A stretch of DNA of 33,542 nucleotides from Micromonospora sicca (GTDB taxonomy: Bacteria; Actinomycetota; Actinomycetes; Mycobacteriales; Micromonosporaceae): NCBI RefSeq assembly GCF_003172935.1, contig NZ_QGKS01000156.1, forward strand, positions 1-33,542, in the 5' to 3' direction. The notes beneath the pieces were generated by a model. That model made no database searches and had not been told where the DNA came from. It worked only from the letters and a program-made list of their open reading frames with translations. Below, piece by piece: positions 22,885 to 33,542 of this stretch. Every line of letters starts with the position of its first letter. Position 1 is the first letter of the stretch. Made by a program: the position numbers and the translations under genes.

Positions 22885-24255
22885 GTGTCCGACGAGCGAC
22901 CCGCCCGGGAGGGCCCAGCCACCTTCCGTGAAGTGTTCGCCCAGGTCGAATACCGGGCCGTGTTCACGGCCAGCGCGCTGTCCTGGATCGGCGACTACAT
23001 CGCCAAGGCCGCGGTCACCGTCCTGGTCTACCGGGAGACCCAGTCGGTGGCGCTCTCCGCCGCCGCCTTCGCGGTGAGCTACCTGCCCTGGCTGGTCGGC
23101 GGTCCGCTGCTCGCCACGCTCGCCGAACGGCACCGCTACCGGCAGGTCATGGTGACCTGCGACCTGGTCCGGATGGCGTTGATGGTGCTGGTGGCCATTC
23201 CCGGCAACCCGCCGTGGCTGATCCTCGCTCTGCTCTTCGGGACCACCCTGGCCAACCCGCCGAGTCAGGCCGCCCGGTCCGCCCTCATGCCGCTGATCCT
23301 CACCGGCGACCGTGTGGTGGTGGGCCTCTCGATCAACGCCAGCACCGGTCAGGCCGCCCAGGTGGTCGGGTACCTGCTCGGCGCGGCTATCGCCACGGTC
23401 AATCCGACCGCCGCGCTGCTGATCAACGCGGCCACCTTCGGCGCCTCGGCCCTCCTGGTCCGGTTCGGCCTCCGGGACCGGCCGCCCGCGATGACCGCCG
23501 CGCACCGCAGCCACCTGCTCCGGGAGACCGCGCAGGGCTTCCAGATCGTCTTCGGCCGACCGGTACTGCGGGCCATCGCCGTACTGGTGTTCAGCGCGAT
23601 GCTCTTCTCCATCGTGCCGGAGGGCCTCGCCGCGGCCTGGGCCGCCGACCGGGCCGGCGGCGAACTCGACACGGGCGTCGCGCAGGCCGTCATCATGGCC
23701 GCCAACCCGGTGGGCTTCATCCTCGGCGGGCTGCTGGTCGGCCGGGCCTTCTCCCCCGCCCGCCGGCTCACGCTGATGCGGCCGCTGGCGGTCCTCGCCC
23801 CGGCGGCACTGGTCCCGGCGCTGCTCGACCCGCCACCGGCGGTGGTGGCGGTCCTCGCCGCCGCCTGCGGCTTCGCCGTCGCCGGCCTGCTGCCGGTGGC
23901 CAACGGGCTCTTCGTGCGGGCCCTGCCCGACGGCTACCGCGCCCGGGCCTTCGGGGTGATGGCCAGCGGGATCCAGATCATCCAGGGCGTCGCGGTGCTG
24001 ACCACCGGGTTGCTCGCCGAGCGGTTCCCCATCCCGGCGGTGGTGGGCACGTGGAGCGCCGCCGGCGTGGTGCTGATGCTCGCGGCGGCGCTGGCGTGGC
24101 CGAGCCGGGAGGCGGTGGACGCCGCCGTCGAGGCCGCCGGCCGGCCGGACGTCCCCGGGACGGTCCCGCATGCGCGGCGGCCACCGACGCCGGCGCAGGC
24201 GACCGGGACGGTCGGCGACGGCCGGGCGAGCGGGGTCGGCGCAGCCTCCCGGTGA
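22885..24255 (+). CDS. Major facilitator superfamily transporter
   Basis: A 456-aa MFS permease with roughly 10-12 predicted helices, for example LSAAAFAVSYLPWLVGGPLL, LMVLVAIPGNPPWLILALLF and AVIMAANPVGFILGGLLVGR. The loop after the second helix has LAERHRYRQVMVTCDLVRM, the MFS motif A region typical of the MFS_3/enterobactin-exporter-like group. The C-terminal 50 residues are polar and low in complexity. Substrate is unknown. GTG 22885 has GGAGG five nt upstream and I prefer it; ATG 22873 and 22849 are in frame upstream. It is not clearly linked to any pathway in the window. Confidence 0.88.
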   Translation: MSDERPAREGPATFREVFAQVEYRAVFTASALSWIGDYIAKAAVTVLVYRETQSVALSAAAFAVSYLPWLVGGPLLATLAERHRYRQVMVTCDLVRMALMVLVAIPGNPPWLILALLFGTTLANPPSQAARSALMPLILTGDRVVVGLSINASTGQAAQVVGYLLGAAIATVNPTAALLINAATFGASALLVRFGLRDRPPAMTAAHRSHLLRETAQGFQIVFGRPVLRAIAVLVFSAMLFSIVPEGLAAAWAADRAGGELDTGVAQAVIMAANPVGFILGGLLVGRAFSPARRLTLMRPLAVLAPAALVPALLDPPPAVVAVLAAACGFAVAGLLPVANGLFVRALPDGYRARAFGVMASGIQIIQGVAVLTTGLLAERFPIPAVVGTWSAAGVVLMLAAALAWPSREAVDAAVEAAGRPDVPGTVPHARRPPTPAQATGTVGDGRASGVGAASR

Positions 24256-24322
24256 CCTGAGCCACCCGCCCGCCGGGCGACGGGCCCCGCCGTCCCGCCA
24301 CGGCACCTGGCAGGATGGAACG

Positions 24323-24751
24323 GTGACTTCCGCAGGCGAATCCGACCGGCCCGGCACCTCGATGACCCTCTTCGAGGCGGTCGGCGGCGAACCCACCTTC
24401 CGCAAGCTGGTGGACGAGTTCTACGCCGGCGTCGCGACCGACCCCCTGCTGCGGCCGATGTACCCGGAGGAGGACCTCGGCCCCGCCGCCGACCGGTTCG
24501 CCCTCTTCCTGATGCAGTACTGGGGCGGCCCGAACACGTACTCGGCGCAGCGCGGCCACCCGCGGCTGCGGATGCGGCACGCGCCGTTCCGGATCGGCGC
24601 GGCGGAGCGGGACGCCTGGCTGCACCACATGCGGCGCGCCGTCGACCGGCTGGACCTGCCGCCGGAGATGGCGGGTGCGCTCTGGGACTACCTGGAGCGG
24701 GCCGCGTACTTCATGGTCAACGTGCCCGAGGACCCGGCCGGCGAGGCCTGA
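24323..24751 (+). CDS. glbO: Group II truncated hemoglobin
   Basis: A 142-aa truncated hemoglobin O. It matches the pattern of M. tuberculosis GlbO: LFEAVGGEPTFRKLVDEFYA, QYWGGPNTYS, then RGHPRLRMRHAPFRI with the proximal heme ligand H86. Tyr B10 (Y34), Tyr CD1 (Y66) and Trp G8 (W99), which define the group II distal pocket, are present. Such proteins bind O2 and NO and are linked with respiration or redox protection. GTG 24323 is the likely start (weak AGGAT upstream); ATG 24362 is an alternative closer to the usual 128-aa length. It ends before a strong bidirectional terminator. Confidence 0.94.
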   Translation: MTSAGESDRPGTSMTLFEAVGGEPTFRKLVDEFYAGVATDPLLRPMYPEEDLGPAADRFALFLMQYWGGPNTYSAQRGHPRLRMRHAPFRIGAAERDAWLHHMRRAVDRLDLPPEMAGALWDYLERAAYFMVNVPEDPAGEA

Positions 24752-24771
24752 CGGCGGACGACCGCGCGGCA

Positions 24772-24796
24772 CGGCCGGGGCCGGTGGCCCCGGCCG
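24772..24796. terminator. Bidirectional terminator between glbO and the YbjN gene
   Basis: Perfect 11-bp arms cggccggggcc (24772-24782) and ggccccggccg (24786-24796) with a GGT loop. It fills the 51-nt gap between the two convergent stop codons. Confidence 0.85.
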
Positions 24797-24802
24797 GCGC
24801 GG

Positions 24803-25318
24803 TCAGAGCAGGGCGCCCTCGTCGTGCAGCCAGTCCACGAAGGTGGTGGCGACCGCCGCGCCGCAGTCGAGCATCTCGACCAGCAGCGCGTCGTGCGTCC
24901 CGGCGCCGAGCGGCACCTGCAGCTCGGCGTAGATCGGCAGCTGACCGCGCTCGGTCGGGTCGCCGATGTACGCCTTGCAGAACCGGCGGGTGTGGTTCCA
25001 CTCGTTGACCACCCGGTAGGCCCGGTCCGCCCAGTCCGGCGGCACGGTCGCGTGTGGACGGGCCCGCATCACCAGGATCTCGTCCTCCGGCCCCTCCAGG
25101 GTCACCAGCACCGCGTGCCGTTCCCACATGGCCAGCAGGTTGCCGTCGCCGTCGGCCAGGTAACGCACGTCGAGCAGGTCGAGCGCGTCGCAGACCCTCT
25201 TGAGGGTGACCGGGGCGATCGTCGCCGGCATCTCCGCGACCGCCGGTCGTTCGGCGGCCGGGGCGTCGTCCCCCGGCTGTCGGGGGGCCGGTGGTCCGAC
25301 CCGGACGGTGTCATCCAC
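24803..25318 (-). CDS. YbjN / type III secretion chaperone-like domain protein
   Basis: A 171-aa cytosolic protein with an about 35-residue disordered N-terminus and a YbjN-like alpha/beta domain (LKRVCDALDLLDVRYLADGDGN; RAYRVVNEWNHTRRFCKAYI; IYAELQVPLGAGTHDALLVEML). The segment VNEWNxxRRFxKAY is typical of the actinobacterial YbjN family, whose function is not settled; they may act as regulators or chaperones. GTG 25318 has GGGA five nt upstream. The 200-nt gap to the next gene (25319-25518) should hold its promoter and shows no coding sequence. Confidence 0.82.
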   Translation of the reverse strand: MDDTVRVGPPAPRQPGDDAPAAERPAVAEMPATIAPVTLKRVCDALDLLDVRYLADGDGNLLAMWERHAVLVTLEGPEDEILVMRARPHATVPPDWADRAYRVVNEWNHTRRFCKAYIGDPTERGQLPIYAELQVPLGAGTHDALLVEMLDCGAAVATTFVDWLHDEGALL

Positions 25319-25518
25319 TGTGATCCCGCTTCGAGTTTCCGGATCGCCGCCACCGGCGGGACCTGGGCGCCATGACCACCACGGCATCGCTCGCGCACCT
25401 CACTCCCCAGCGGATCCAGTCGCCTACGGTGCGTTGGATCCGAGGATGGACGGTACCCGGACAGCCGGGTTGAGGCATCCCCCCAACGGCCGCCCCAGCC
25501 CGGAAGAATGACCCCGGG

Positions 25519-26193
25519 TCATCCGTTCGGATGAGCGGCTCTCGGCGTCAAGCTGAGCCCGGCAACCTTCGGCGACCATGCCGCTCCGTACGGTCCGACC
25601 AGTCCGACCCAACGGCCTGCGAGGCGTACCTGCACGTCGCCCGGGCCGAGGAAGCCCATCCGGACCAGCCCCTGCACCAACCGCTGCGGCACCTCGACCT
25701 GGGTGCCCGGGGAGTCGTCGGGGGTGACCACCACCGCGACGTGGTCGAGCAGGGCGTCCCGCAGCGCCCGCTGACCGACCGCGCGGCCACCCACGCCGTG
25801 GGTGGCCGCCTCGCGCAGGGCCCCGGCCGCCGCCGTGGCGATCCGGCGCAGCTCCTCGGCCGGCAGCGCCTCCACCGGCCGGCTGGCCGCCGGGGGCAGC
25901 GGCCACCGCCACTGGTCGTCCCGGCGGCGCGGCAGCGCCCCGCCGCCGGCCTCCAGCTCGGCCAGCAGCTCGGCCGCCGCGACGGTGACGTCGCCGGGGG
26001 CGACCCCGCCGACGGTGCGGACCACGAGCACACCCCACGGCAGCCGGGCCCAGAGGGCGGTCCGACCCGTGCCGGGCACCGGGCGGAGCCGGACCATGGT
26101 GGCCGGGTCCAGCCGGACCAGCCGGGCCAGGAAGGCGCCCGCGTCGGCCACGCCCTCCAGCCCGTGCCCGCCGGTCTCGACCGGCCCCGTCAT
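25519..26193 (-). CDS. Conserved actinobacterial hypothetical protein (Rv2474c position)
   Basis: A 224-aa protein of unknown function. It has no signal peptide or membrane segment. Visible features are the N-terminal GAFLARLVRLDPATMVRLRP, a strand pair TALWARLPWGVLVVRTV and a C-terminal GFLGPGDVQVRLAGRWVGLV. The gene lies directly downstream of a thioesterase with an ATGA overlap, the place held by Rv2474c in M. tuberculosis as I recall. Coupled translation suggests a role tied to the thioesterase. The stop codon lies within a 16-nt palindrome (25519-25534, tcatccgttcggatga), possibly part of a weak terminator. Confidence 0.75.
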   Translation of the reverse strand: MTGPVETGGHGLEGVADAGAFLARLVRLDPATMVRLRPVPGTGRTALWARLPWGVLVVRTVGGVAPGDVTVAAAELLAELEAGGGALPRRRDDQWRWPLPPAASRPVEALPAEELRRIATAAAGALREAATHGVGGRAVGQRALRDALLDHVAVVVTPDDSPGTQVEVPQRLVQGLVRMGFLGPGDVQVRLAGRWVGLVGPYGAAWSPKVAGLSLTPRAAHPNG

Positions 26194-26628
26194 GCGGCTC
26201 CCGCCGCGGGCGCGTAGCGGAGCAGGAAGGCCCGCTCCTCCGGGCTGATCCGCCGGGGCCGCTGCGCGGCCAGGTCGAACGGGACGAGCACCGAGCGGGC
26301 CCGGCTGGCCAGCACGTCGCCGTCGTACAGCTCGTAGGCGACGGTGAACGAGGCGGCCCGGATCTCGGAGATCCACAGCTCGATCCGCACGCTCGGGGCC
26401 GCCTCCGCGGTGGCCCGGCCGAGCGCGTAGTCGACCGGGCGCAGGTAGTCGACCTCGTGCCGACGGATGACCACCCCGTCGGCGAACGAGCCCACGCCCC
26501 ACGCCCGGCCGCCGGCGAACATCAACGCCACCCGCGCCTCCTCGTACAGCGTGAGGAAGCGCGAGTTGTTGACGTGGCCGTACGCGTCGAGGTCGGACCA
26601 CCGCAGCGCGCAGTGGTAGACGAACCGG

Positions 26629-26636
<8 letters not shown>
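26190..26636 (-). CDS. Hotdog-fold acyl-CoA thioesterase (4HBT family)
   Basis: A 148-aa single hotdog domain of the 4-hydroxybenzoyl-CoA thioesterase group, which hydrolyses acyl-CoA thioesters. The N-terminal active-site motif is RWSDLDAYGHVNNSRF with D17 and H21, followed by the long helix LTLYEEARVALMF and the strand VIRRHEVDYLRPV. GTG 26636 overlaps the ettA stop by 8 nt, and its own stop overlaps the next gene by 4 nt, so ettA, thioesterase and hypothetical form one transcription unit. The chain length preferred is unknown. Confidence 0.9.
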
Positions 26637-28305
<1,669 letters not shown>

Positions 28306-28625
28306 GGTGCGGGCTACCTCCGTCGGTTGCTGTCGGCTGATGGGCGGCGCGGGCGCGGGCTGCGACCTCCGCCCGCCGCCGCCGGCCGGGGGCCGGCCGC
28401 GCGCACGCCGACGTCAATCCTGACAGGTACGGCCCAGTTCGCCCACATCACCCCGCCAGGGGAGTACGCCGTGCCCCGTCCGGTCCAGCCGATGTCGACA
28501 AGATCACGGACCGGGTTGAGCCCGCGTGGGACGGGTAGGGAACTCCGGCACGGGGCATCAGAGGCCGCAGCTACGCTCAGTACGCTCATCGCGGTGGACC
28601 CGTCAGCACCCGGAGGTGGCCGATC
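28306..28625. other. 320-nt divergent intergenic region between ettA and otsA
   Basis: No gene is convincing here. It should hold both promoters. A 7-bp GC hairpin (28381-28387/28391-28397, loop ggg) lies in what would be the ettA leader. Near otsA the 9-bp motif tacgctca is tandemly repeated (about 28574-28590), each copy carrying a TANNNT hexamer usable as a -10 box. The otsA ribosome binding site GGAGGTGG begins near 28613. Confidence 0.4.
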
Positions 28626-30026
28626 GTGACCGTCCGTAGCTCCTTTGTCGTAGTGGCGAACCGACTGCCGGTCGACGAGGTGAGCACACCCGAGGGACGG
28701 CAGTGGCGACGAAGTCCGGGTGGGCTGGTCACCGCGCTGCACCCCGTGCTCGCCGAACACCAGGGCACCTGGGTCGGCTGGGCCGGCGGCACCGGCGCCG
28801 CGCCCGAGCCGTTCGACCTGGAGGGGATCCGGCTGCACCCGGTGCCGCTGAGCGCCGAGGAGTTGGAGCGCTACTACGAGGGCCAGTCCAACGCGACAAT
28901 CTGGCCGCTCTACCACGACGCGGTGGAGACCCCCGCCTACAAGCGCCGGTGGCGCGAGGCGTACCGGCTGGTCAACGCCCGGTTCGCGGAGGCCGCGGCG
29001 GACGTGGCGGCCGAGGGCGCGACGGTCTGGGTGCAGGACTACCAGCTGCAACTGGTCCCGGCGATGCTCCGCGAGCTGCGGCCGGACCTGAAGATCGGCT
29101 TCTTCCTGCACATCCCGTTCCCGCCGATCGAGCTGTTCATGCAGATGCCGTTCCGGACCGAGATCCTGCGCGGCCTGCTCGGCGCCGACCTGGTCGGCTT
29201 CCAGCAGCGGCTGGCCGCGCAGAACTTCGTCCGGCTGGCCCGTCACCTGCTCGGCCTGCGCTACGAAGGGCAGATGATCCAGGTCGACGGCCGGCAGGTG
29301 AAGGCCGGCGCCTTCCCGATCTCCATCGACACCCGGGAGATGGAGCGGCTGGCCGAGGATCCGGCGATCCAGGCCCGGGCCAAGCAGATCCGCGAGGAGC
29401 TGGGCAACCCGAAGACGATCATCCTGGGGGTCGACCGGCTCGACTACACCAAGGGCATCGAGCTCCGGCTGAAGGCCTTCCGTGAACTCCTGGCTGACGG
29501 AAAGTTGACAGTCCCGGACGCGGTTATGGTGCAGGTCGCCACCCCGAGCCGGGAGCGGGTGGAGCACTACCAGGCACTTCGCGTCAAGGTGGAACGCGAA
29601 GTTGGTCGGATTAATGGCGAATTCGGACGGGTCGGGGTGCCGGCGGTGCACTATTTGCATCAGTCGTACAGTCGCTCCGAACTGGCCGCGATGTACGTCG
29701 CGGCAGACGTGATGATGGTGACCCCGCTGCGAGACGGAATGAATCTGGTGGCCAAGGAGTACGTCGCATCGCGCGCCGACCAGGGCGGCGCGCTCGTGCT
29801 CAGTGAATTCGCCGGCGCCGCCACCGAGCTGCGCCAGGCCTTCCTCTGCAACCCGCACGACCCCGACGCGGTCAAGGACGCGCTGCTGCGCGCCGTGCAC
29901 GTCGAGAAACCCGAGGCCCGACGCCGGATCCGGGTGATGCAACGCCACCTGCGCACCCACGACGTGGGGCACTGGGCCAAATCCTTCCTGACCGAACTCG
30001 GCGTGCCCGATACGGAGGCCGCGTGA
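28626..30026 (+). CDS. otsA: Alpha,alpha-trehalose-phosphate synthase (UDP-forming)
   Basis: A 466-aa GT20 glycosyltransferase that makes trehalose-6-phosphate from UDP-glucose and glucose-6-phosphate in the cytoplasm. Visible parts are the N-terminal loop [11 protein letters not shown] (G32, G33), [21 protein letters not shown], the donor phosphate-binding R271 and K276 in [10 protein letters not shown] and [12 protein letters not shown] near residue 375. Length is normal. GTG 28626 has GGAGGTGG upstream. The stop overlaps the start of the next gene (GTGA), so synthase and phosphatase are translationally coupled. A short AT-richer patch around 29500-29730 stands out but the reading frame stays intact. 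Confidence 0.95.
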   Translation: MTVRSSFVVVANRLPVDEVSTPEGRQWRRSPGGLVTALHPVLAEHQGTWVGWAGGTGAAPEPFDLEGIRLHPVPLSAEELERYYEGQSNATIWPLYHDAVETPAYKRRWREAYRLVNARFAEAAADVAAEGATVWVQDYQLQLVPAMLRELRPDLKIGFFLHIPFPPIELFMQMPFRTEILRGLLGADLVGFQQRLAAQNFVRLARHLLGLRYEGQMIQVDGRQVKAGAFPISIDTREMERLAEDPAIQARAKQIREELGNPKTIILGVDRLDYTKGIELRLKAFRELLADGKLTVPDAVMVQVATPSRERVEHYQALRVKVEREVGRINGEFGRVGVPAVHYLHQSYSRSELAAMYVAADVMMVTPLRDGMNLVAKEYVASRADQGGALVLSEFAGAATELRQAFLCNPHDPDAVKDALLRAVHVEKPEARRRIRVMQRHLRTHDVGHWAKSFLTELGVPDTEAA

Positions 30027-32623
30027 ACGCCCCCGCACCCGCCACCCCGCACGGCGGTGTGATGGATCCCGAGCTGCGCGCCGCCATCGGCCGGATCGCC
30101 CGGGTCCCCCAGCTCCTGATCGCCTGCGACTACGACGGCACCCTGGCGCCGATCGTCGAGGACCCGACCAAGGCCGTACCGCTGCCGGAGTCGGTGGCCG
30201 CGGTCCGCGCGCTGGCCTCGCTGCCGCAGACCACCGTCGCGGTGGTCTCCGGCCGCGCGCTGCGCGACCTCGCCGCGCTCTCCCGGCTGCCCAGCGAGGT
30301 GCACCTGATCGGCAGCCACGGCTCCGAGTTCGACATCGGCTTCGTCGAGCGGCTCTCCCCCGAGCTGATCGCCGTACGCACCCGGCTGCGCGACGCGCTG
30401 CGCCAGGTCGCCGCGGACCACCCCGGCGTGCGGCTGGAGCGCAAGCCCGCCAGCGTCGCGGTGCACACCCGCGGGGTCGACCCGCAGATCGCCGCCGCCG
30501 CCATCGAGGCGGTCCGCAGCGGCCCCGCCACCTGGGACGAGGTGACGGTGACCCAGGGCAAGGACGTCATCGAGCTGTCGGTGGTGGCCACCCACAAGGG
30601 CACCGCGGTCGACCAGCTCCGCACCCAACTCTCGGCGAGCGCGGTGCTGTTCATCGGCGACGACGTCACCGACGAGAACGCCTTCGGCAACCTGCACGGG
30701 CCGGACGTCGGCATCAAGATCGGCCCGGGTGACACCCGCGCCGACTACCGGGTCGCGGAGCCCATCGAGGCGGCCCGGGCGCTGGGCCTGCTGCTGGAGA
30801 CCCGGCGGCACTGGCTCTTCGGTGAGCGGGCGGTTCCGATCGAGCGGCACTCGATGCTGGCCAACGGCCGGACGGTCGCGCTGCTCACCCCCGACGCCAA
30901 GGTGAGCTGGCTCTGCCACCCCAAGCCGGACTCGGCGGCGATCTTCGCCGACCTGGTCGGCGGCAGCCCGGCCGGGCACTTCAGCATCGCCCCGCAGCGC
31001 GGCGGCATCCCGCTCGGGCAGCGCTACCGCAGCGGCACCATGACGGTGGAGACCCGCTGGTCCGGGCTGACGGTGACCGACTGGCTGGACCTGCCGGCGA
31101 CGGAGACCACCCCGGACGGCCCGGCGATCGTCACCGGCGACTCGACGCTGGTCCGGGTGCTCACCGGCACCGGCCGGGCCCGGATCGACTTCGCTCCCCG
31201 GCCCGAGTTCGGGCAGGTGGCGGTGCAGTTGCAGCCGATCGACGACGGCCTGCTCGTGCTCGGCTCGAACGAGCCCGTCGCGCTCTACGCCCCGGGCGTG
31301 GAGTGGGAGGTCACCAGCGACGGCGTGAACGAGAGCGCGAAGGCGATGGTGGACCTCTCCGCCACCGGGGGCCAGGTGGTGCTGGAGCTGCGCTTCGGCA
31401 CGCACAGCCTGGAGCACCACCGGGTGCCGATCCATGAGCGGCAGGCCGCCGCGGAGCAGCCCTGGAAGGACTGGGTGGCCGGGCTGCGGCTGCCCGGCAC
31501 CGCTCGGGACCTGGTCGCCCGCAGCGCGCTCACCCTCCGCGGGCTCTGCCACGAGGCGACCGGTTCGATCCTGGCCGCGGCGACCACGTCGCTGCCCGAG
31601 GAACTGGGCGGGGTCCGCAACTGGGACTACCGCTACTGCTGGCTGCGGGACGCGGCGTTGACCGCCCGGGCGCTGGTCGACCTCGGCTCGACCGAGGAGG
31701 CCGAGGGGCTGCTGCGCTGGATCGACGGTGTGATCGAGCGCACCGGCGGGCACCCCGAGCGGCTGCACCCGCTCTACACCGTCGACGGGTACGAGCTGGG
31801 TGCCGAGGCGGTCATCGACACCCTGCCCGGGTACGCCGGCTCCCGGCCGGTCCGGGTCGGCAACCTGGCCAACCACCAGCTCCAGCTCGACGTCTTCGGC
31901 CCGGTCGCCGACCTGATCGCCGCGGTGGCCGACGCCCGGGGCTCGGTCCGCGACGACGAGTGGCGGGTGCTGGAGAACATGGTCGAGGCGGTCCGCCGCC
32001 GCTGGCACGAGCCCGACCACGGCATCTGGGAGGCCCGCCTCCCGCCACGGCACCACATCTTCTCCAAGGTGATGTGCTGGATGACCGTCGACCGGGCGCT
32101 GCACGTGGTGCGGCAGCACGGTCACGAGGACCGGCCGGAGTGGGTGGAGCTGCGCGACCGGATCGGCTCGAACGTGCTGGAGTACGGCTGGCACGACGAG
32201 GCCGAGGCGTACAGCGTCGCGTACGGGCACGACGAGATGGACGCCTCGTCGCTCTGGATCGGCCTGTCCGGGCTGCTCCCCGGCGACGACCCGCGCTTCC
32301 TGTCGACCGTGCTGAAGATCGAGGCGGACCTGCGCAGCGGGCCGGTCGTCTACCGGTACCACTGGGACGACGGCCTGCCCGGCCGGGAGGGCGGCTTCCA
32401 CATCTGCACGGCGTGGCTGATCGAGGCGTACCTGCGCACCGGTCGGCGCACCGACGCGGAAGAGCTGTTCACCCTGATGGTCGACACCGCGGGCCCGACC
32501 GGGCTGCTCCCCGAGCAGTACGACCCGCTCGCCGAGCGTGGCCTGGGCAACCACCCGCAGGCGTACAGCCACCTCGGCCTGATCCGCTGCGCCCTGCTGC
32601 TGGACAACATGCTCAAGCAGTGA
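30023..32623 (+). CDS. otsB: Trehalose-6-phosphate phosphatase fused to a GH15 trehalase-like domain
   Basis: An 866-aa two-domain protein. Residues about 28-255 form a HAD-type OtsB phosphatase: D36 and D38 in CDYDGT, VSGR, and [10 protein letters not shown] (D213, D214, D217). Residues about 262-866 form a glycoside hydrolase family 15 domain: an N-terminal beta domain, [12 protein letters not shown] (533-544), DHGIWE (candidate acid E670) and PEQYDP (candidate base E831). Actinobacterial GH15 enzymes of this kind include trehalases, so the fusion may make trehalose and also split it or a related glucan. GTG 30023 overlaps the otsA stop. No frameshift or linker break is visible. The hydrolase substrate is inferred. 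Confidence 0.9.
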   Translation: MNAPAPATPHGGVMDPELRAAIGRIARVPQLLIACDYDGTLAPIVEDPTKAVPLPESVAAVRALASLPQTTVAVVSGRALRDLAALSRLPSEVHLIGSHGSEFDIGFVERLSPELIAVRTRLRDALRQVAADHPGVRLERKPASVAVHTRGVDPQIAAAAIEAVRSGPATWDEVTVTQGKDVIELSVVATHKGTAVDQLRTQLSASAVLFIGDDVTDENAFGNLHGPDVGIKIGPGDTRADYRVAEPIEAARALGLLLETRRHWLFGERAVPIERHSMLANGRTVALLTPDAKVSWLCHPKPDSAAIFADLVGGSPAGHFSIAPQRGGIPLGQRYRSGTMTVETRWSGLTVTDWLDLPATETTPDGPAIVTGDSTLVRVLTGTGRARIDFAPRPEFGQVAVQLQPIDDGLLVLGSNEPVALYAPGVEWEVTSDGVNESAKAMVDLSATGGQVVLELRFGTHSLEHHRVPIHERQAAAEQPWKDWVAGLRLPGTARDLVARSALTLRGLCHEATGSILAAATTSLPEELGGVRNWDYRYCWLRDAALTARALVDLGSTEEAEGLLRWIDGVIERTGGHPERLHPLYTVDGYELGAEAVIDTLPGYAGSRPVRVGNLANHQLQLDVFGPVADLIAAVADARGSVRDDEWRVLENMVEAVRRRWHEPDHGIWEARLPPRHHIFSKVMCWMTVDRALHVVRQHGHEDRPEWVELRDRIGSNVLEYGWHDEAEAYSVAYGHDEMDASSLWIGLSGLLPGDDPRFLSTVLKIEADLRSGPVVYRYHWDDGLPGREGGFHICTAWLIEAYLRTGRRTDAEELFTLMVDTAGPTGLLPEQYDPLAERGLGNHPQAYSHLGLIRCALLLDNMLKQ

Positions 32624-32633
32624 CCGGACGGTG

Positions 32634-32667
32634 ACGACGGCGGCGGACCCCGGTCCGCCGCCGTCGT
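32634..32667 (+). terminator. Strong terminator after the otsAB-GH15 unit
   Basis: A perfect 16-bp inverted repeat (32634-32649 and 32652-32667, acgacggcggcggacc / ggtccgccgccgtcgt) begins 11 nt after the stop. The 2-nt centre means the tip will open into a larger loop. Confidence 0.88.
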
Positions 32668-32710
32668 GCTGTCCGTCGCGCCCCGACGGGCCACAGTGAC
32701 CGCGGCGCCG

Positions 32711-32781
32711 CCTTTGCTCTGCTGCAGCGGAGGCAACACTGAGGGCACCTGCGTGTTGCGTGGGCTGCAGCAGAGCAAAGG
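32711..32781. repeat. 71-nt palindromic repeat, copy 2
   Basis: Perfect 17-bp outer arms (32711-32727 and 32765-32781, cctttgctctgctgcag) and an inner gcaacac/gtgttgc stem (32733-32739, 32753-32759). It aligns without gaps to the copy at 6173-6243: stems are the same, loop and spacer bases mostly differ. It sits in the convergent gap between the otsB fusion and cobA. Confidence 0.88.
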
Positions 32782-32826
32782 GCGTGAGCCAACCGGTCCG
32801 GGGACGGGCGGCGGGCGGCGGCGGGC

Positions 32827-32840
32827 ACCCGCCGGCGGGT
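32827..32840 (-). terminator. Short palindrome after the cobA stop
   Basis: A perfect 14-nt palindrome acccgccggcgggt starts 6 nt beyond the cobA stop on its downstream side. It is a plausible short terminator, but is small. Confidence 0.35.
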
Positions 32841-32846
32841 AGCGGA

Positions 32847-33542
32847 TCAGCCGGACGTCAGGGCGTCGACCACGTCGCCGACGACCACCACGGCCGGCGG
32901 CCGCAGTCCGGCGGCGACGACGTCCTGTGCCACCGCGCCGAGCGTCGACCGCAGCAGCCGCTGACCGCCGGTGGTCCCCTCCTGCACCACCGCGGCCGGG
33001 GTCTCCGCCGGGCGGCCGTGCGCGACAAGCGTCGCGCTGATGGCGGCCAGGTTCTTGAGGCCCATCAGGATCACCAGGGTGCCGCGCAGCCCGGCGAGGG
33101 ACTCCCAGCGGACCAGCGAGGCCGGCGAATCCGGCGCGACGTGCCCGGAGACCACGGTGAACTCGTGCGCCACCGCCCGGTGGGTGACCGGGACGCCGGC
33201 CACCGCCGGCACGGCGATCGCGCTGGTCACCCCCGGCACCACCGTCACCGGCACGCCCGCCTTGGCGCAGGCCAGCAGCTCCTCGCCGCCGCGGCCGAAG
33301 ACGTACGGGTCGCCGCCCTTCAGCCGGACCACGGCCTTTCCGGCCAGGGCCCGGTCGACCAGGATCCGGTTGATCTCCTCCTGGGCCCGGGACGGGCCGT
33401 AGGGGATCTTGGAGGCGTCCACCAGCTCGACGTCGGGGCGCAGCTCGTCGAGGAGCAGCCCGGGCACGAGACGGTCGGCGACCACCACGTCCGCCTCGGT
33501 GAGCAGCCGCCACCCCTTCACGGTGATCAGCTCCGGATCCCC
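32847..33542 (-). CDS. cobA: Uroporphyrinogen-III C-methyltransferase, 5' end outside the window
   Basis: The C-terminal about 231 residues of a SUMT-type tetrapyrrole methylase, which uses two SAM molecules to make precorrin-2 for siroheme and cobalamin. The frame is open to the right edge and the first visible residues GDPELITVKGWRLL are the known continuation of the family's N-terminal GxGPGDPELLT motif, so the GTG at 33521 is internal, not the start. Further hallmarks are VVADRLV, RLKGGDPYVFGRGGEE, VVPGVTSA and GVPVTHR. Whether it is a stand-alone CobA or the C-terminal part of a CysG-like fusion cannot be told from here. Confidence 0.92.
   Translation of the reverse strand, partial: GDPELITVKGWRLLTEADVVVADRLVPGLLLDELRPDVELVDASKIPYGPSRAQEEINRILVDRALAGKAVVRLKGGDPYVFGRGGEELLACAKAGVPVTVVPGVTSAIAVPAVAGVPVTHRAVAHEFTVVSGHVAPDSPASLVRWESLAGLRGTLVILMGLKNLAAISATLVAHGRPAETPAAVVQEGTTGGQRLLRSTLGAVAQDVVAAGLRPPAVVVVGDVVDALTSG

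Noticed and set aside
29660..32572. Minus-strand open frame of 970 codons opposite otsA and the otsB fusion
   Set aside because: Low-complexity Arg/Gly/Val/Asp composition typical of antisense frames in GC-rich DNA; the plus strand carries motif-complete OtsB and GH15 domains.

Overview
The window is high-GC actinomycete DNA: strong G/C third-position bias, frequent GTG starts, ATGA/GTGA gene overlaps, mycothiol- and mycobacterium-type families (Rv2466c-like nitroreductase, GlbO, CtaJ, DUF5130). The mix of families and a 71-nt palindromic repeat point to Micromonosporaceae (a Micromonospora relative), but that is inference, not a sequence match.

Backbone. Two blocks keep the gene order and orientation that I recall from Mycobacterium tuberculosis Rv2466c to Rv2477c. 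The left block (1-4524) has a partial unknown gene, the Rv2466c-type thioredoxin-fold protein, pepN, a DUF5130 gene and ctaJ. The right block (20719-28305) has an HNH endonuclease, glbO, an Rv2474c-position hypothetical, a hotdog thioesterase and ettA, with an MscS channel, an MFS permease and a YbjN protein interleaved.

Inserted region (about 4581-20712). Between the two blocks lies an amidase, then a minus-strand operon of about 12 kb (18366 down to 6331). Its order of transcription is kynA, kynU, kmo, 2-aminomuconic semialdehyde dehydrogenase, 2-oxopent-4-enoate hydratase, acylating acetaldehyde dehydrogenase, 4-hydroxy-2-oxovalerate aldolase, 4-oxalocrotonate decarboxylase, RidA-type 2-aminomuconate deaminase, [TnpB element], 3-hydroxyanthranilate 3,4-dioxygenase, ACMS decarboxylase. 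Together these form a catabolic route from tryptophan through kynurenine and 3-hydroxyanthranilate to pyruvate and acetyl-CoA. Only the N-formylkynurenine formamidase has no obvious gene; the adjacent amidase is a candidate. Most genes overlap by 4 nt. A divergent Lrp/AsnC regulator sits upstream of kynA with a dyad in the shared intergenic region. An intact TnpB of the IS200/IS605 type, without TnpA, splits the operon between ridA and the dioxygenase. The inserted region ends with a secreted membrane-anchored protein and a class F sortase with an unusual Arg-rich repeat tail.

Right end (28626-33542). otsA overlaps a gene encoding a trehalose-6-phosphate phosphatase fused to a GH15 trehalase-like domain. 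A convergent partial cobA-type uroporphyrinogen-III methyltransferase follows. Two colinear 71-nt palindromes (6173-6243 and 32711-32781) share stems but differ in their loops, marking a dispersed repeat family. No rRNA, tRNA or CRISPR array was seen.
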